Shown here: piece by piece, positions 27,446 to 45,689 of the stretch
Layout of the letters: each line of letters starts with the position of its first letter
How positions within the stretch are numbered: position 1 is the stretch's first letter
From: Piscicola geometra
Lineage: Eukaryota > Annelida > Clitellata > Hirudinida > Piscicolidae
Length of the DNA stretch: 64,000 nt
Assembly: GCA_943735955.1 (NCBI GenBank)
Contig: OX030955.1
Location: 4,038,835-4,102,834, forward strand
Reading direction: 5' to 3'
Notes under the pieces: generated by a model
Database searches by the model: none
Seen by the model: only the letters and a program-made list of their open reading frames with translations
Told to the model about the DNA's origin: nothing
Made by a program: the position numbers and the translations under genes

Positions 27446-28433
27446 GGGAGTAACAGGGCTGCGTTGACTGTATTTGGAGTTGAAAAATTGAAAGTCTGGA
27501 GTATGGATTTTAACTTCTTCATTTAACTTTAGGTTGAAAATATTCACAAGATTGAACTATGTGTTCATTAAACTATGGCTTGTTTTAAAATGAAAAAATA
27601 AAAGTTGCAAATGCATCTAAATTATAGAATAGAATAAGTAAATATGCACGTAATCGAGTGACAGTATCTTCGGATTGATAAGTTTTATCTTCGAAAGTTT
27701 TATGTTCTCATAAAAACATATATAAGAAACAGCATCGTACACATCCCAGTTCTCTGAAGCTCAATGGCAATTCTATTTCTCGATTCTTAGTTTATTGTGT
27801 CTCCCAAAGAGCACCAAGTCGTATTTTCACAGAAAATGACTGAACGAATTGCTGACTACATCTTGCATATAATTTCATACATTGCCATTATAGCATCCTC
27901 TTGTCTATGCTGATGGTGTAATTCATCGGTGCCATTTAACAAGAGCGATTAAGGTTTGCATTTGGGTTATATATACAAGTTTAGGTTGTATGCTAGCGTG
28001 TGTGCTTCAACGTATGTATGTGTGTGTTTGTGTGTATGCGGCGATTTGTTATTTTCAGTTGTGTGCTTTCGTAGCCTCTAATCGATAAAGCCCGTACAGC
28101 AGTGTGCATGGCACTACCTCACAAACATGCGGTGCATCTAATTTTAGTGAAAGAATTAAAGTAGTTAAAATAATTACATTAGTTTTTCACGAAGTTAATA
28201 ATCCTTGTTTTCATAAAGAACCAGACAAGCAGTCTGACACAGAGGTATATATAGAGGTACAATTGGAAAGAAAATAAGCGAGCAACTTCCTTCCGTAACG
28301 TTGCTATTTGCTTGGCGCTGTTTTCAGGCGGTTGGCACTCGTCTGCGTGTGGCATTCTCCTCAATAGATTCAGTGCTGAACTCCCGTCTCCACATATCAA
28401 CATACATACGCCCTAGGCAGTCCCTTTAAAACC
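27446..28433. other. Intergenic DNA, CDC5L to dystrobrevin-like gene
   Basis: AT-rich, presumably the CDC5L 3' end and the promoter of the next gene. No EF-hand or ZZ-type coding segment of a dystrobrevin was seen here. Confidence 0.5.
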
Positions 28434-30618
28434 ATGAACACAACATCAACCAGGGACAATGGCTTACCGTGAGTGTTTGCTTTAAAAAAATAAAATAAAT
28501 AAAACAAGAAAAGTTTTGTTGGCCATATTTTAATTAAATATTTTTATCACGAAATTCCCCACGATGCCAAACGATCTCTGCACAGAGGCCTGCAGCACCA
28601 GGTTTTCCTAGCAGAAGGCAATGACGAACACAAACTCATCTCAAAATACGCTCAACAGCTCAAACACTTCAACAAAGCAGTAAGACTTTTCACTGATTCA
28701 GAAACTTTAAATCAGATTACATATTTGGGACAAAATGTTTAAATATTATTTAGTTAGTAATTTATTATTAATCTCCGATGATTCCATTTTTCAACCATAA
28801 TGTTTCTGAACCGTCAGTCGAACCCACTTCACGAAAAACAAAAACTTGCGACACAATTGGAAGCCAAGAACAGGTCTTGATCATTTACTTCTTCTTCCAT
28901 TGAACCTACTGCAATTAATCAAAAGCATTATTTTATGATTTATTGAAAAGCTAGTGAATTCTCTTAAACTAATCTAAATTCAATAAAGTTTTCCTTAACG
29001 ACCAGAGAAATGCAACGAGAAATCATGCGCCTGCAACACCAACAACAACACCAGCAACATTTACTCGACGACGTACATCAACGGAAGGAGGACGATGATG
29101 ACGGGGTGGATGAAGAGCTCTTGCAGCAAATTCGAATGCTGAGACAACACCAGGGAGAGCTGGAAAGGAGGATGAAAGGTCTGCAGGGCTCAAGGAATGG
29201 TCTGATGCAGCAGCTGGAAGAGCTGATGAAGAAATTGAATGTAGGTTCGATTTTAAAGTGTTCTTTTCGTATAGTGCAAAAAGCTCAGCATTGTTATCCA
29301 TAGTAACTCACCAATGGTTGAACAGCTGAATTTTTATTAGACATTTTTAATTCACTTGCAACAGACTCCAAAGGGCATGGACCCCTGCAGTCCGCATGCC
29401 TTCTCAAACGATAAGTTATCTCTCCATCCCGACTTTCCTTTTTTCGCTCAAGGCTTCATCAACGACGATCCTTCTCTGCCCATGTCTTCCGAGAAACAAG
29501 CTTTTCTAATGCAACAAATGATTAAAACGACGAATAATTCCCCCATTCCACTTCCGCCCATCGCCTTCATGCCTCCCCTCCACTCGAAACTGCCGCCTGC
29601 ACACATCCTTCGGCAACTGCAGCAGCAACACCAGTACGCCACCATGCCGATCAACCTACAACTACAGAACGACAACCGCTCATCCTTCGCTCACTCACAA
29701 CAGCCTCAACCGCAAACACTTCCCTCCAAGCTCATCAACCAAGGCGCCTTTTGCAACCTCAATCCGATGAACTACTCCTACGGCAGCCACTTCCACCAGG
29801 CATTCGCCCAAGACGCCTCCAAGCCCAACAGCTACAACTCAGTGCTGCACAGTGACTTGTTGACCGCCACTGACGACCTTGCGAATGTGATGACCTCCCT
29901 TGTCGACGAGATGAACATGGGTGAGTGTCTACTGCGACCAAGTATACCCAGAATATTGTTTTTTTAATTAACTATCCAAAAGTAGCATGTCTGTTAATTG
30001 AACAGCAAGTTTTCTTCTCACAGAACTGGATCGCAAGGTTGCTGAGCTGGAGAGCAAGGAAGAGCCTCTGGATGCCTATGACGTGCACAAGGAGACGCAT
30101 CTCTTCATCCCTGATCCCTCCCCTTAGTAATAATGCCATTTTAACTTGATTGAACTTGAAATGTATTGACAAATCTCTCATATGATTTAAAATCTTCTTC
30201 ACGAATTGCTTTCAGTTTCGAAGCAAGCAATTACTCCTCCTCTCACGACTCTCCCGAAACCACTCAATCGTCCAAGTCGTCGCAAGTGAGTGCTGCCTGA
30301 ATGCGCCATTTTGAATGCTATTTTTATTCTCGAATCTAAAAGCTTTTTATAACTGATTTATAACTTTTTATAAATCTTTTTTACACTAATGTTTTTTTGG
30401 GTGGTAAACAATTTATTGATATTTAAAATGGTTATTAATAAACGTCACAGCAGGAGCCACCACGAATGGAACGAAGTATTTACCAAAAGGAAGAAAGAAA
30501 AATGTTTGCCATCAATAGCGACGGGGGAAATAATTGTAAAAAAGAAAAAAGCAATAGCAGCGTTGCCGATGACAACAACGAATGCCATCTCAACAATTCA
30601 AATTATGATATTTTATAA
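28434..30618 (+). CDS. Short dystrobrevin-like protein (coiled-coil half only)
   Basis: Eight exons with consistent phases: 28434-28468, 28586-28679, 28818-28873, 29006-29240, 29365-29920, 30024-30126, 30216-30285 and 30451-30618; 438 residues. It aligns by eye with the C-terminal half of alpha/beta-dystrobrevin: DEHKLISKYAQQL matches the DEEHRLIARYAARL segment, LATQLEAKNREMQREIMRL and QIRMLRQHQGELERRMKGLQ match the two coiled coils that bind dystrophin, and LLTATDDLANVMTSLVDEMN matches the conserved helix near the C-terminus. The EF-hand and ZZ zinc-finger regions are absent. An in-frame stop precedes the ATG, but a CTAG acceptor also lies just upstream, so 28434 could be an internal exon whose upstream exons are elsewhere. 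In other animals the protein sits in the dystrophin complex under the membrane. The last two exons are supported by splice phase only. Confidence 0.75.
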
Positions 30619-31550
30619 CGCTGTACATTAAAATGAATTGTAAAAAAACATTCGCAAGCCCTTCTTAACTCACTTAAATGATAAAATAAGATAATCGATC
30701 CATCAATCGATCATCCAGATGAATTTATTAAGAGATCAGGGCGTTGACAATCTATTTCTCTTGAGAACAGAAGGGCTTAAAACTGTTTTTGGCTTATTCA
30801 TCTTTGAAATTTTTAGAATTTAATGCATGAAAGAGAAAATGATTTTGATGATATTTTTCCAAGTGTACACATCCACTTAATATCAAATGTCAGAAGTTGT
30901 ACAACTCTGTATCACAGGTTATGTTTGTACGATTAGAAGTATATTTGCCTTGGATCATGAGAAGTTTGCAATTGAAATTATTTTTTATCTTCTTGACTAC
31001 AAGTTCTAGATTATATATTAGATACAAGTTTAGATGCATTTAACTTATAGTGTTTTGATAAAGGGTTAAGTCTGCAGTTTAATAAAGTCATTCATCAAAA
31101 AGTTACATTCCCGTTTTAAATGTCAAAAGAATGAAAACCATTGTTTCTTGGCTATAAAACCGAGAATTATGTTTGTGAGATTATCTTAATGGCGCTATTA
31201 GCGGCTGTTGTGCACTACATTCCTATAAATTGGCTCGTAAATATAAAAAATAAAATATTTATTAGACAAACCTTTGGAATAAAAGTTTGTATGAAAAAAA
31301 GTTTATTGAGCAGTTAAATGTGCTTAAGCCACTGAACTCAAGGTTTATAACATTGAAGCTGGAATATAATATGTTCATTTTGGTTTTTTATTTTATGCCA
31401 CTGACATTTATCTTTCACTTTTAACAGCAACTAAAAAAATTAATTTATTGCAAAATAATTTTTCTCACCTGAATCATTTGGTCACCATAGCAACTGCAAA
31501 AACATTCACTAATTTTTCCGTGAAAACCTTTTTGAATCTTTTAAAAGAAA
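30619..31550. other. Intergenic AT-rich DNA
   Basis: Probably the 3' UTR of the dystrobrevin-like gene and the promoter of the next gene. No further coding segment recognised. Confidence 0.5.
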
Positions 31551-32730
31551 ATGGAAAACTTGAAAAGTGCAAACGTTATGAGTTCTGAGCACCTGCAGTT
31601 TGTCTACTCAGAACACAAGAGGCAACGAGTCTTAAATTGTGAGTAATGGTTAAACTCTGTGAAAATAAAACTTTATCAAATCTTGTTTTCATTGCAATGT
31701 AATGGTGACATCAACAGCTGAAATCAACCCAAGAATCGACAGCATCCCTTCCCACTCCAACAAAGCAGCCTTGCTCAGAGCTAACTTTACAAAGTTTTCA
31801 TCTCACAAATTCTTATTTTCTCTTCACTTTTACTACTTTTTTTTCCCATGACAGCAATTTTGGATCATTAAGTTAATTAAAATTTCGAAATTATTACAAA
31901 CGCTGAATTACGCAGAAAAAGAGACGAGCAGAAGAAGGCATGCATGAAGGATGACTCCTTCAAGAAAGTGATGAAGAAGCTGCGAGAGAAGGAAATCAAG
32001 CTCCAAATCAGAGAAAGGTCTGTCGTCAATGACGTCAACGTCTTGAGGAAGACTCTGGACGAGAAAGTTCAATCTCATAGGTGGGCAGTAGTATTTGAAG
32101 TCTTTATAGCAATCTTACATTTATTAACAGGCGTTATATATGTATATATATCTTTGGTTGATTGAATTTAATAATTTATTTTTTTTGAATCATTCAAAAT
32201 TATGATTTCAAGCTTTTTTTAAACGAATTAATATTCAAATGTATAATGGAAAGTTTGTGCACAAAAGGTTGAGTGATGCGGAAAGAGAAAACCAGTACAA
32301 GGAAGAGATCAAGCAGCTCGAACGTAGACTCAGCAGACGACCATTGCTATTCGAACAACTTATCGTGGTATATTCCATTTTTAATCTAACAAAACTTTAT
32401 ATTATTGAATATTTTCACATTTTAGCACTAAATTATAGCAGGTAGTTGATGTCAAATGTAAAATTAACATTTATATTTATTTTCATGAACAAATTAAACT
32501 CCTTTCAGAACAAAGCCAAAAAAAAAGCTGAACAAATCCACCAAGATATTCTAGAAGAAAACAAGTTGGAGTTGAATGAAGAGTGTAACCATAAAAATGG
32601 CTTGAGGTACGATTCTATGGACGAATCATTTAAGGTGAATTCGACCTGTGGAACTTTAATGGAGGAAAACGAGAATTTCGCTGCAATTGATGACAACTAT
32701 TTTGATCAAAATTACAGAATTGTTGCATAA
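31551..32730 (+). CDS. Compact FAM161-like (UPF0564) protein
   Basis: Five exons in consistent phase: 31551-31638, 31718-31793, 31916-32080, 32268-32367 and 32509-32730; 216 residues. It is highly charged and helical. The best landmark is KQLERRLSRRPLLFEQ followed by NKAKKKAEQIHQD, which matches the RPLLFE...NA..AAEK block at the C-terminus of FAM161A/B, and the acidic tail ending near DDNYFDQNY also fits. FAM161 proteins act at the ciliary basal body and on microtubules. Vertebrate members are about 650-700 residues, so this is either a truncated paralogue or lacks unrecognised upstream exons. Family identity rests on one short block. Confidence 0.5.
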
Positions 32731-32821
32731 ATATATCTTTTCGATTTTGTTTCAATTATAAATAATTTGAAGCCTTTTGAAGTCCGAGAATATAAGATTT
32801 GTGACTTTAAAAATATACTCT

Positions 32822-33100
32822 CAGGGGCGGCGATCTGTATGTATATATATAAACATTCTGTTTAATGCCATGGTTGACGATTATGCTCGTATCAAAACAA
32901 GAGTTTAAAAATTTTGTGTGTGAAAAAATTGGAAAGGTCCGGACCCCAGGACCACTCCAGGATCGCCGCCCATGATAACTACTTACAATGTATTAATATA
33001 TGAACACTCTGTTCTACGCCATGCTTGACGATTATGCTCGTATCAAAATACAAGTTTTAAAATGTTTTTATTGGAAAAAGTGTGGGGTCCAGATTAAGAA
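32822..33100. repeat. MITE-like palindromic repeat and tandem half-copy
   Basis: 32822-32974 is bounded by inverted GGGCGGCGATC ends (CAGGGGCGG at left, GCCGCCCATG at right). Its interior segment (TTGACGATTATGCTCGTATC) recurs about 155 bp later at 33025-33050 with flanking similarity, so a second partial copy lies in tandem. No exact target duplication was found. Confidence 0.55.
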
Positions 33101-33767
33101 TAAGAAGTGGGAGACTCTTGACCGCACATGCTTCTATGACTTTTAAGGGAATTAAACCGCTAACTTCCTGAATTCCTAAAAGGAAAGCTGAGTGCTGGCT
33201 AGTATATCAAAAAACTAGGTTTTGTATATAAAAATAGATTTTAGATAATAAAATTAAAAAATGTTTTATTGCAAAATAATTTACTCAAATTAGAAAAATA
33301 TATTTACTAGCATATTTTTTAACTTCAAAATAATTTGTGTGGCAATTATCAAAAAATTGTTATAGACTATTTATAACATTAAATAAATTTAAATTAATAT
33401 ATTTAAATACTATAAATAGTCTAGATGCACTTTTGGTAAATGTTGATTAAGATGGTTTTGAATTTAAACGCTAATATTATTAGCAAATTTTGGTAATAAT
33501 TTTTATTTTATTTCATTACTCATAGATTTTCATAAAATTGTTCAAATATTCGTGATATTAAATTTAAATTTAATAAATGATTTCCGGTAGACTTTTATTG
33601 GTATTGGAAAAACCATCATAATATTATACTATAATTATAATATAATATAATAATAATTATAGATTCACAAATCCAAGTTAGCTTAAAGATCCAGTCGATT
33701 AATCTCAATAAAAACGACTCTTCGATCCCAGCAATAAAAAACATAAAGCAGGGAATATAATATTTGA
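33101..33767. other. AT-rich intergenic DNA
   Basis: Very AT-rich, including runs of TATAATATAATAATAATTAT. No gene seen. Confidence 0.5.
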
Positions 33768-33818
33768 ATTTGAATGTGAAGAAAGAGCGCTATAGAAATC
33801 TATTTGATTGATTGATTG
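33768..33818 (+). repeat. LINE-type 3' end with (TTGA)n tail
   Basis: AAAGAGCGCTATAGAAATC plus TTTGATTGATTGATTGA, as at 2929-2985 and 14940-15012. Only the tail end is present. Confidence 0.75.
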
Positions 33819-33875
33819 AATATTTTTATTTTTCAGAAAATGTCTTTGTGAAACATAAACTTTATGTCATAAAGC

Positions 33876-34178
33876 ATGTCATCTAGCACAAGCCTCAGCA
33901 CTGCACTTCAGAGCAGTAGTGGTAAGGACCTTCCCAAACAAAGGAAGCTCAGCAACAATGAGAACAATAGCATCAGCACGAGCACCCTTAACGCCAAAAG
34001 TTCATCTCCCAGCTTTTCCAGTAATTGGAACAGGTCTTTAATTCAGTTCAACATTTACAACCAACTGCAACAACACTTACAACAACAAAACCAGCAACAA
34101 CAGACCATTAGCACTCCATCTTCTCCCCTCAACACTGCCTTTTCACAGCACCATCTCTCAACTAGTTTGTTTCATTGA
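33876..34178 (+). other. Ser/Gln-rich open frame, possible 5' exon of the ORP gene
   Basis: 100-codon open frame rich in Ser, Asn and Gln, ending in a stop. Possible donors inside it (for example G then GTAAGG at 33921) do not join in phase with the exon at 34342, so its link to the ORP gene is unproven. ORP8 N-termini are also Ser-rich and unconserved. Confidence 0.3.
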
Positions 34179-34341
34179 AAATGCATATTGAGGCTTATTT
34201 TGCCAATCAAATGTAGAATGAAACTATGGGATCCAGTATCTTACTTATTTTTTATTCATTAATTCATTTAACCACAAAAGGTATTTTCTTCCAAAATAAT
34301 CGATTGATTGAATGTGACAATAATAAGTTTTTGTGTTCTAG

Positions 34342-41399
<7,058 letters not shown>

Positions 41400-42302
41400 A
41401 GATTGTCCCTTCCAGAGATGCTTCTTACTGTTGTCTTCTTGCAGTCAGAAGTATTCTCTAATTCTCAGCTCCCAGATTCTATAGTAGCTTGATTTAAATT
41501 CTACTATAGTACCTTGATTCAAATTCCACTATAGTAGCTTGCTTTAAATTCTACTACAGTAGTTTATTTTGAATTTGACTTTAGAAGCTTGTTTCAAGTC
41601 TACTTACTTCGTTTTTTTCTTTTGTAGATTCCACCGTACACACTTCTCACACGATCTAAAGCATCAAAATTATTTTTATGTTCATATATTTTATACAAAC
41701 TTGTACGTTCATGCCTAAGTTTATCTCTACATTTTCACACATTTCGACACAGCATCACTACTTGTACACAGTCGGGTGCTCTGCCTAGTTTCACACTGGA
41801 ACCGCAACCTCCAAAAGTATTGGCGGAATCAAACGCATGCGAAATCAAGTTTGAGTTCTTTAACTCGAGAAAGTTAATCTATTTTGGCATAACAGCATGA
41901 TCTAGTAGAACGCATCTTTATATTTTTAGCCAGTATATAAGTGTATTTTCAATAATAGTTAAGAGAAAGCATTATTCAAGTTGGAATTCTCGAACGTGTC
42001 GAATCTCTCTGTTACTGACACCAATTGAGGTCGCACCGCTGCAAACCTCTCAAAGCCGGCCTTACAGCCACGATTTGTGGCACCTTCAGATGTGCTAGAC
42101 GTGCGTTCCAGTTACAACTTCTACTATAGAGACAGGCCGGCACCAGCTCGCTTGGCCTGCTTATTCCCTTCTAGAATTTCTATTTCGCTTTTTTCTAACC
42201 AGTCTGCAACTTGATCTAGTTTTGTTAAGCATTTCCTTCTTGAGCCCGCCCGTTTGCCGATCGTTGATTCTGTCTTCCACACTTTCTCAATTGCTGGCAA
42301 AC

Positions 42303-42360
<58 letters not shown>

Positions 42361-42920
42361 TCACAAACTGTCAAAGGGCTCACGATTGTTAAGCATAATT
42401 TATACAACGATGTTCTTTAGGCTGCAATACTATTTTACTTGCGCGTTCGTTGATGGAGAGATTTAAACTGGTCATTGGCGGTGGCGGTGGTGGTCTAGTG
42501 TCGGAATCTCAGTCTTCCATGCATGCAGCCAATGGCAATACCGACCGTATGAGGAATTCTCGATGTTTAAACCCCCGTTTCATCGCTGATTGACTTGTCT
42601 TTAATTGAAGGCTTTTAATCGGTAATCTAGAAGCATCATTGTGTATATGAGTATTACTTAGTATTGTCGGTGTATTTATTAACACTGCGTTGATTTTATA
42701 TCAATTGAATCCAGAAATCGGAAATTTGGAAATTTATAGTCAATAAAATTGATGATTGATTTTATTCTAACGTTTCTTAATAAATATTTAAAATTTCCAA
42801 AATAGACATTTTTATAAAGAGAAAGTAGATCAAAGAAATGTTTAAATAAATATTTTTTTCAAACATTACAAATTGAAATTAACTACAATTCTTGCGATAA
42901 GTTACTTTCGAATAGAAGTA
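41400..42920. other. ORP 3' flank and convergent intergenic region
   Basis: 41475-41600 has a few copies of a short repeat (ACTATAGTAGCTTG-like). 42302-42359 is (CA)n. 42470-42560 is a GC-richer unidentified segment. ORP (plus) and the sushi protein gene (minus) converge here, so both 3' UTRs should lie in this interval. Confidence 0.5.
42302..42359 (+). repeat. (CA)n microsatellite
   Basis: About 28 CA dinucleotides. Confidence 0.95.
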
Positions 42921-45041
42921 CTACACGTTCAACTCTGGTGACCTGGTGATGGAGGCATTCAAAGCAGAGGCGCCTTGGTTGAATATAGTGAAGTGGTTTC
43001 GCTCCTTCGAAAAGTGGGGCGGTGTTGGCGTGGCTTGAACCGAGAGAAAAGTGTACGGGATCGAATCGTAAAGGGTGTGCATGGAGGTTTGAAGGTAGGA
43101 AGGACTGGAAGCAAACGAGTGGCGTGTGTCTGGCAGATTTAGTGAGGAGATGTCGTCAGGTTGGTGGAGGAATGGTGCAGTGTTGTCGCTTATAGTGGCT
43201 TGCAGATAGTCTGGTGGCTCCTGGTTAACGGTTTTTTTATGTTAAGCTCTACTATTATATCTAGAGCCTTTGATTCATGGCTGAATTTTAACTAAAATTA
43301 TAAAATTCATGAGTTTAATCTGATTTTATTTTCGTCAATCTCAACTATTAAAAGTCAGTAAAAAGGCTTACTTTCAAAGTAAGTCCGTGGGTATTTTTGT
43401 TTTTGAGATTCAGTATTGTATTTGCGGTGTTGCATGTGTTTTCTATCGTAGCTTGTTGTCCAGTCAGTAAAGAAGTATTAATTGAAACATCACCATCAAT
43501 AGCGTCATCATCTTCGATCCCATTTCCATTTAAATCTTCATGTTTTGTATCTTTCTTAGGATTTATTTCTTTTTTAAATGTTTGCCTATTTTTCATCTTC
43601 AACTCGAAACTAGATTTTTTCGCGAGTTTCCCAAAAGATCTGGGTTTGAGAAAAAACGCTTAAACAGCCTATGAGAAAACAGTCGATAGATAGATCTCAA
43701 GTGGTGAATAAAACCTTTTCAAAAACGCCAATGCTGCTACGATGGTGGCAAGACAGGAGAAGAAGCACACGCCAAAAAAATAGCTATTCGTTATTCCTAG
43801 ATTTGATGTGTTAATTGTAACAAAAGTTTCAAAAGAATTGATTATATATTGTGGTTTATTTAATATTTTGATGAATAATTCAAGTGCATTAAAAATAATC
43901 TTAAATTATAAAAGTATAACAACCTTCTTTTTCTGTTGTCATATTTTTTAAGGAACGATGCTTCAGCTCGGCGGCTTCAACTGATTCGTATAAAGTTTTC
44001 AGAGCATTTAATACATTTAAAAAACTTTTAATTGAAAAATTTATAATTTAAAAACAATAAAACTAAGCTTAAATCATCAAGCACTCTTTATTTTCTGAAA
44101 AGCGTATAAAAACTTAAAAAATTGATTGATTGGAGATCAAAGACGTCTCACGCTGGCTGCAGTCGCCTAGCACTCCAGTCCACAGGTGATCCACACAGCG
44201 CAGGTACCACATATGGCCCCTCGAAGGACACCTGACCACCGCTTCTGTGTGGTTCCTCACCACTTCCACCGATGTGGGCAGGTGCATGTCTGGACAGCCT
44301 ATGTCTTGGAGAGGCATTAGTGGTTAACAACTTAACAAGGAAAAATGTTTTGGTGGTGTGGTGAAATAGATGTGAGATAAAACTGTTAATACATGAAACG
44401 TTTGAAAATAAGAATTAGAATAAATAAACACCAATGAATCTCCTTAGTGATTGAAACAACGCTTATTCGATTGTGCAATTACGTATGCAAATTAGAAGAT
44501 TCCAATCAGAGATTAAAGGCTTCCAATCTGTTTGTCACTAGCGCCAACATGGTGAAGACATCAATTGCGGATTTGCATTATGTTTATAAATCTTATTAAT
44601 ATTTATTTTTGATTATTCTAAATTATAGAAATGGGTTTCTACCAAATATACTCAAATATCAGTTTCTTTTTTATATTACAATGTTTATTTTGATATTTTA
44701 TTTTATTAATTTTGCTTAAGTTACAGTTTTTAAAATATTTATTTGTTTAAATTATACTACGAAAGCTTTGAATTTAATAAATTAAGCCCCTTTTCTGAGA
44801 AAAGATTTCGCCTTTTTCCAGTAATATCCAGGCTATGGGTTGTGTCTACCGATGAAGGAATTCAAAGTGTCATAAAGCTGCTTTCAAGTATTGATGGCAT
44901 TGAAATAAATAATTTGAAAGAAATAAATTAAATGAAGGCTCACTAACCGGAAAAATCGTGGTACTTTTTTCCTTCAAAGGCATTCACTGGACTGCCGAGG
45001 GAACAAACTGAAGTCTTCAGAGTGAAGAAGGCGAGCAGCAT
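42921..45041 (-). CDS. Small sushi-like single-pass membrane protein
   Basis: Six exons on the minus strand in consistent phase: 44948-45041, 44152-44304, 43924-43980, 43715-43796, 43372-43639 and 42921-43220; 317 residues. A signal peptide-like start (MLLAFFTLKTSVCS) is followed by a single CCP/sushi-like module (IGCPDM near its start, VVRCPSRGHMWYLRC, LWTGVLGDC), about 50 residues on one exon with symmetric phase-1 boundaries, as is typical of mobile extracellular modules. A short linker precedes one transmembrane helix (YFFGVCFFSCLATIVAALAF), then a long cytoplasmic tail with Lys-rich and Asp-rich segments. I recognise no specific orthologue. A role in adhesion or receptor signalling is only suggested by topology. 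It is head-to-head with the tetraspanin gene, 648 bp between start codons. Confidence 0.68.
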
Positions 45042-45689
45042 GGTGGTGAAGCGAAGAGGTGTTTTATACATTTCTATAAAACAATTAGTTTATTTAATGA
45101 TTACAAAAAATAATAGTATTAAAATCAATTGGAAACAATTAGTGTGTATGGAGATTTCCCATACATTTCTTTCAGGTAATCTCTCTATATACTACCTCTG
45201 TTCCTTTGCCAGTGTTTCTTTTTCGAACTCATTTAGAAGATTTGATCAAACATGTTGAATCTCGAATACGCATGCATATAATCGATTCATTTAAAATTTT
45301 AACTTTTATATTTTGAATATTTGAATACTTTTAATTTTATTGTTTGATTTATTATTATTAAATAGAAGATGGGGTTTTTAGTCACACCACAGGTGAATAT
45401 TAATTAAAGCTATGAAAGTCTAATTTGATGCCTCTTTACTTCCTCATATTTAGTTTATTTTATATTTAAGAATTGAGTATTCATGAAATTTAAACTCTAT
45501 TTCAGTCTATAATTTTCATATTCTAAAAATAGTTATCTTGTTTTAGGTGTGTTCAAAATAATATTTTTAAAAAGTTTTTTTTAGCGTTTAGATTATTATT
45601 TCTGAAATTTACAATTATACAAGATTATATTGTTTAACTTATCTATGAAAAAAAAAGAAGTTTATTTTCAAATTTTCAGCTATTAGAAA
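45042..45689. promoter_or_regulatory. Divergent sushi protein / tetraspanin intergenic region
   Basis: AT-rich 648 bp between two divergent start codons; a shared promoter region is likely by position. No clear TATA or other motif. An open frame at 45022-45258 appears fortuitous. Confidence 0.4.

Noticed and set aside
44743..44931. 62-codon plus-strand frame (VVSTDEGIQSVIKLLSSIDG)
   Set aside because: Lies in intron 1 of the sushi-protein gene, opposite strand, with no splice partner; composition looks coding-like but no family recognised.
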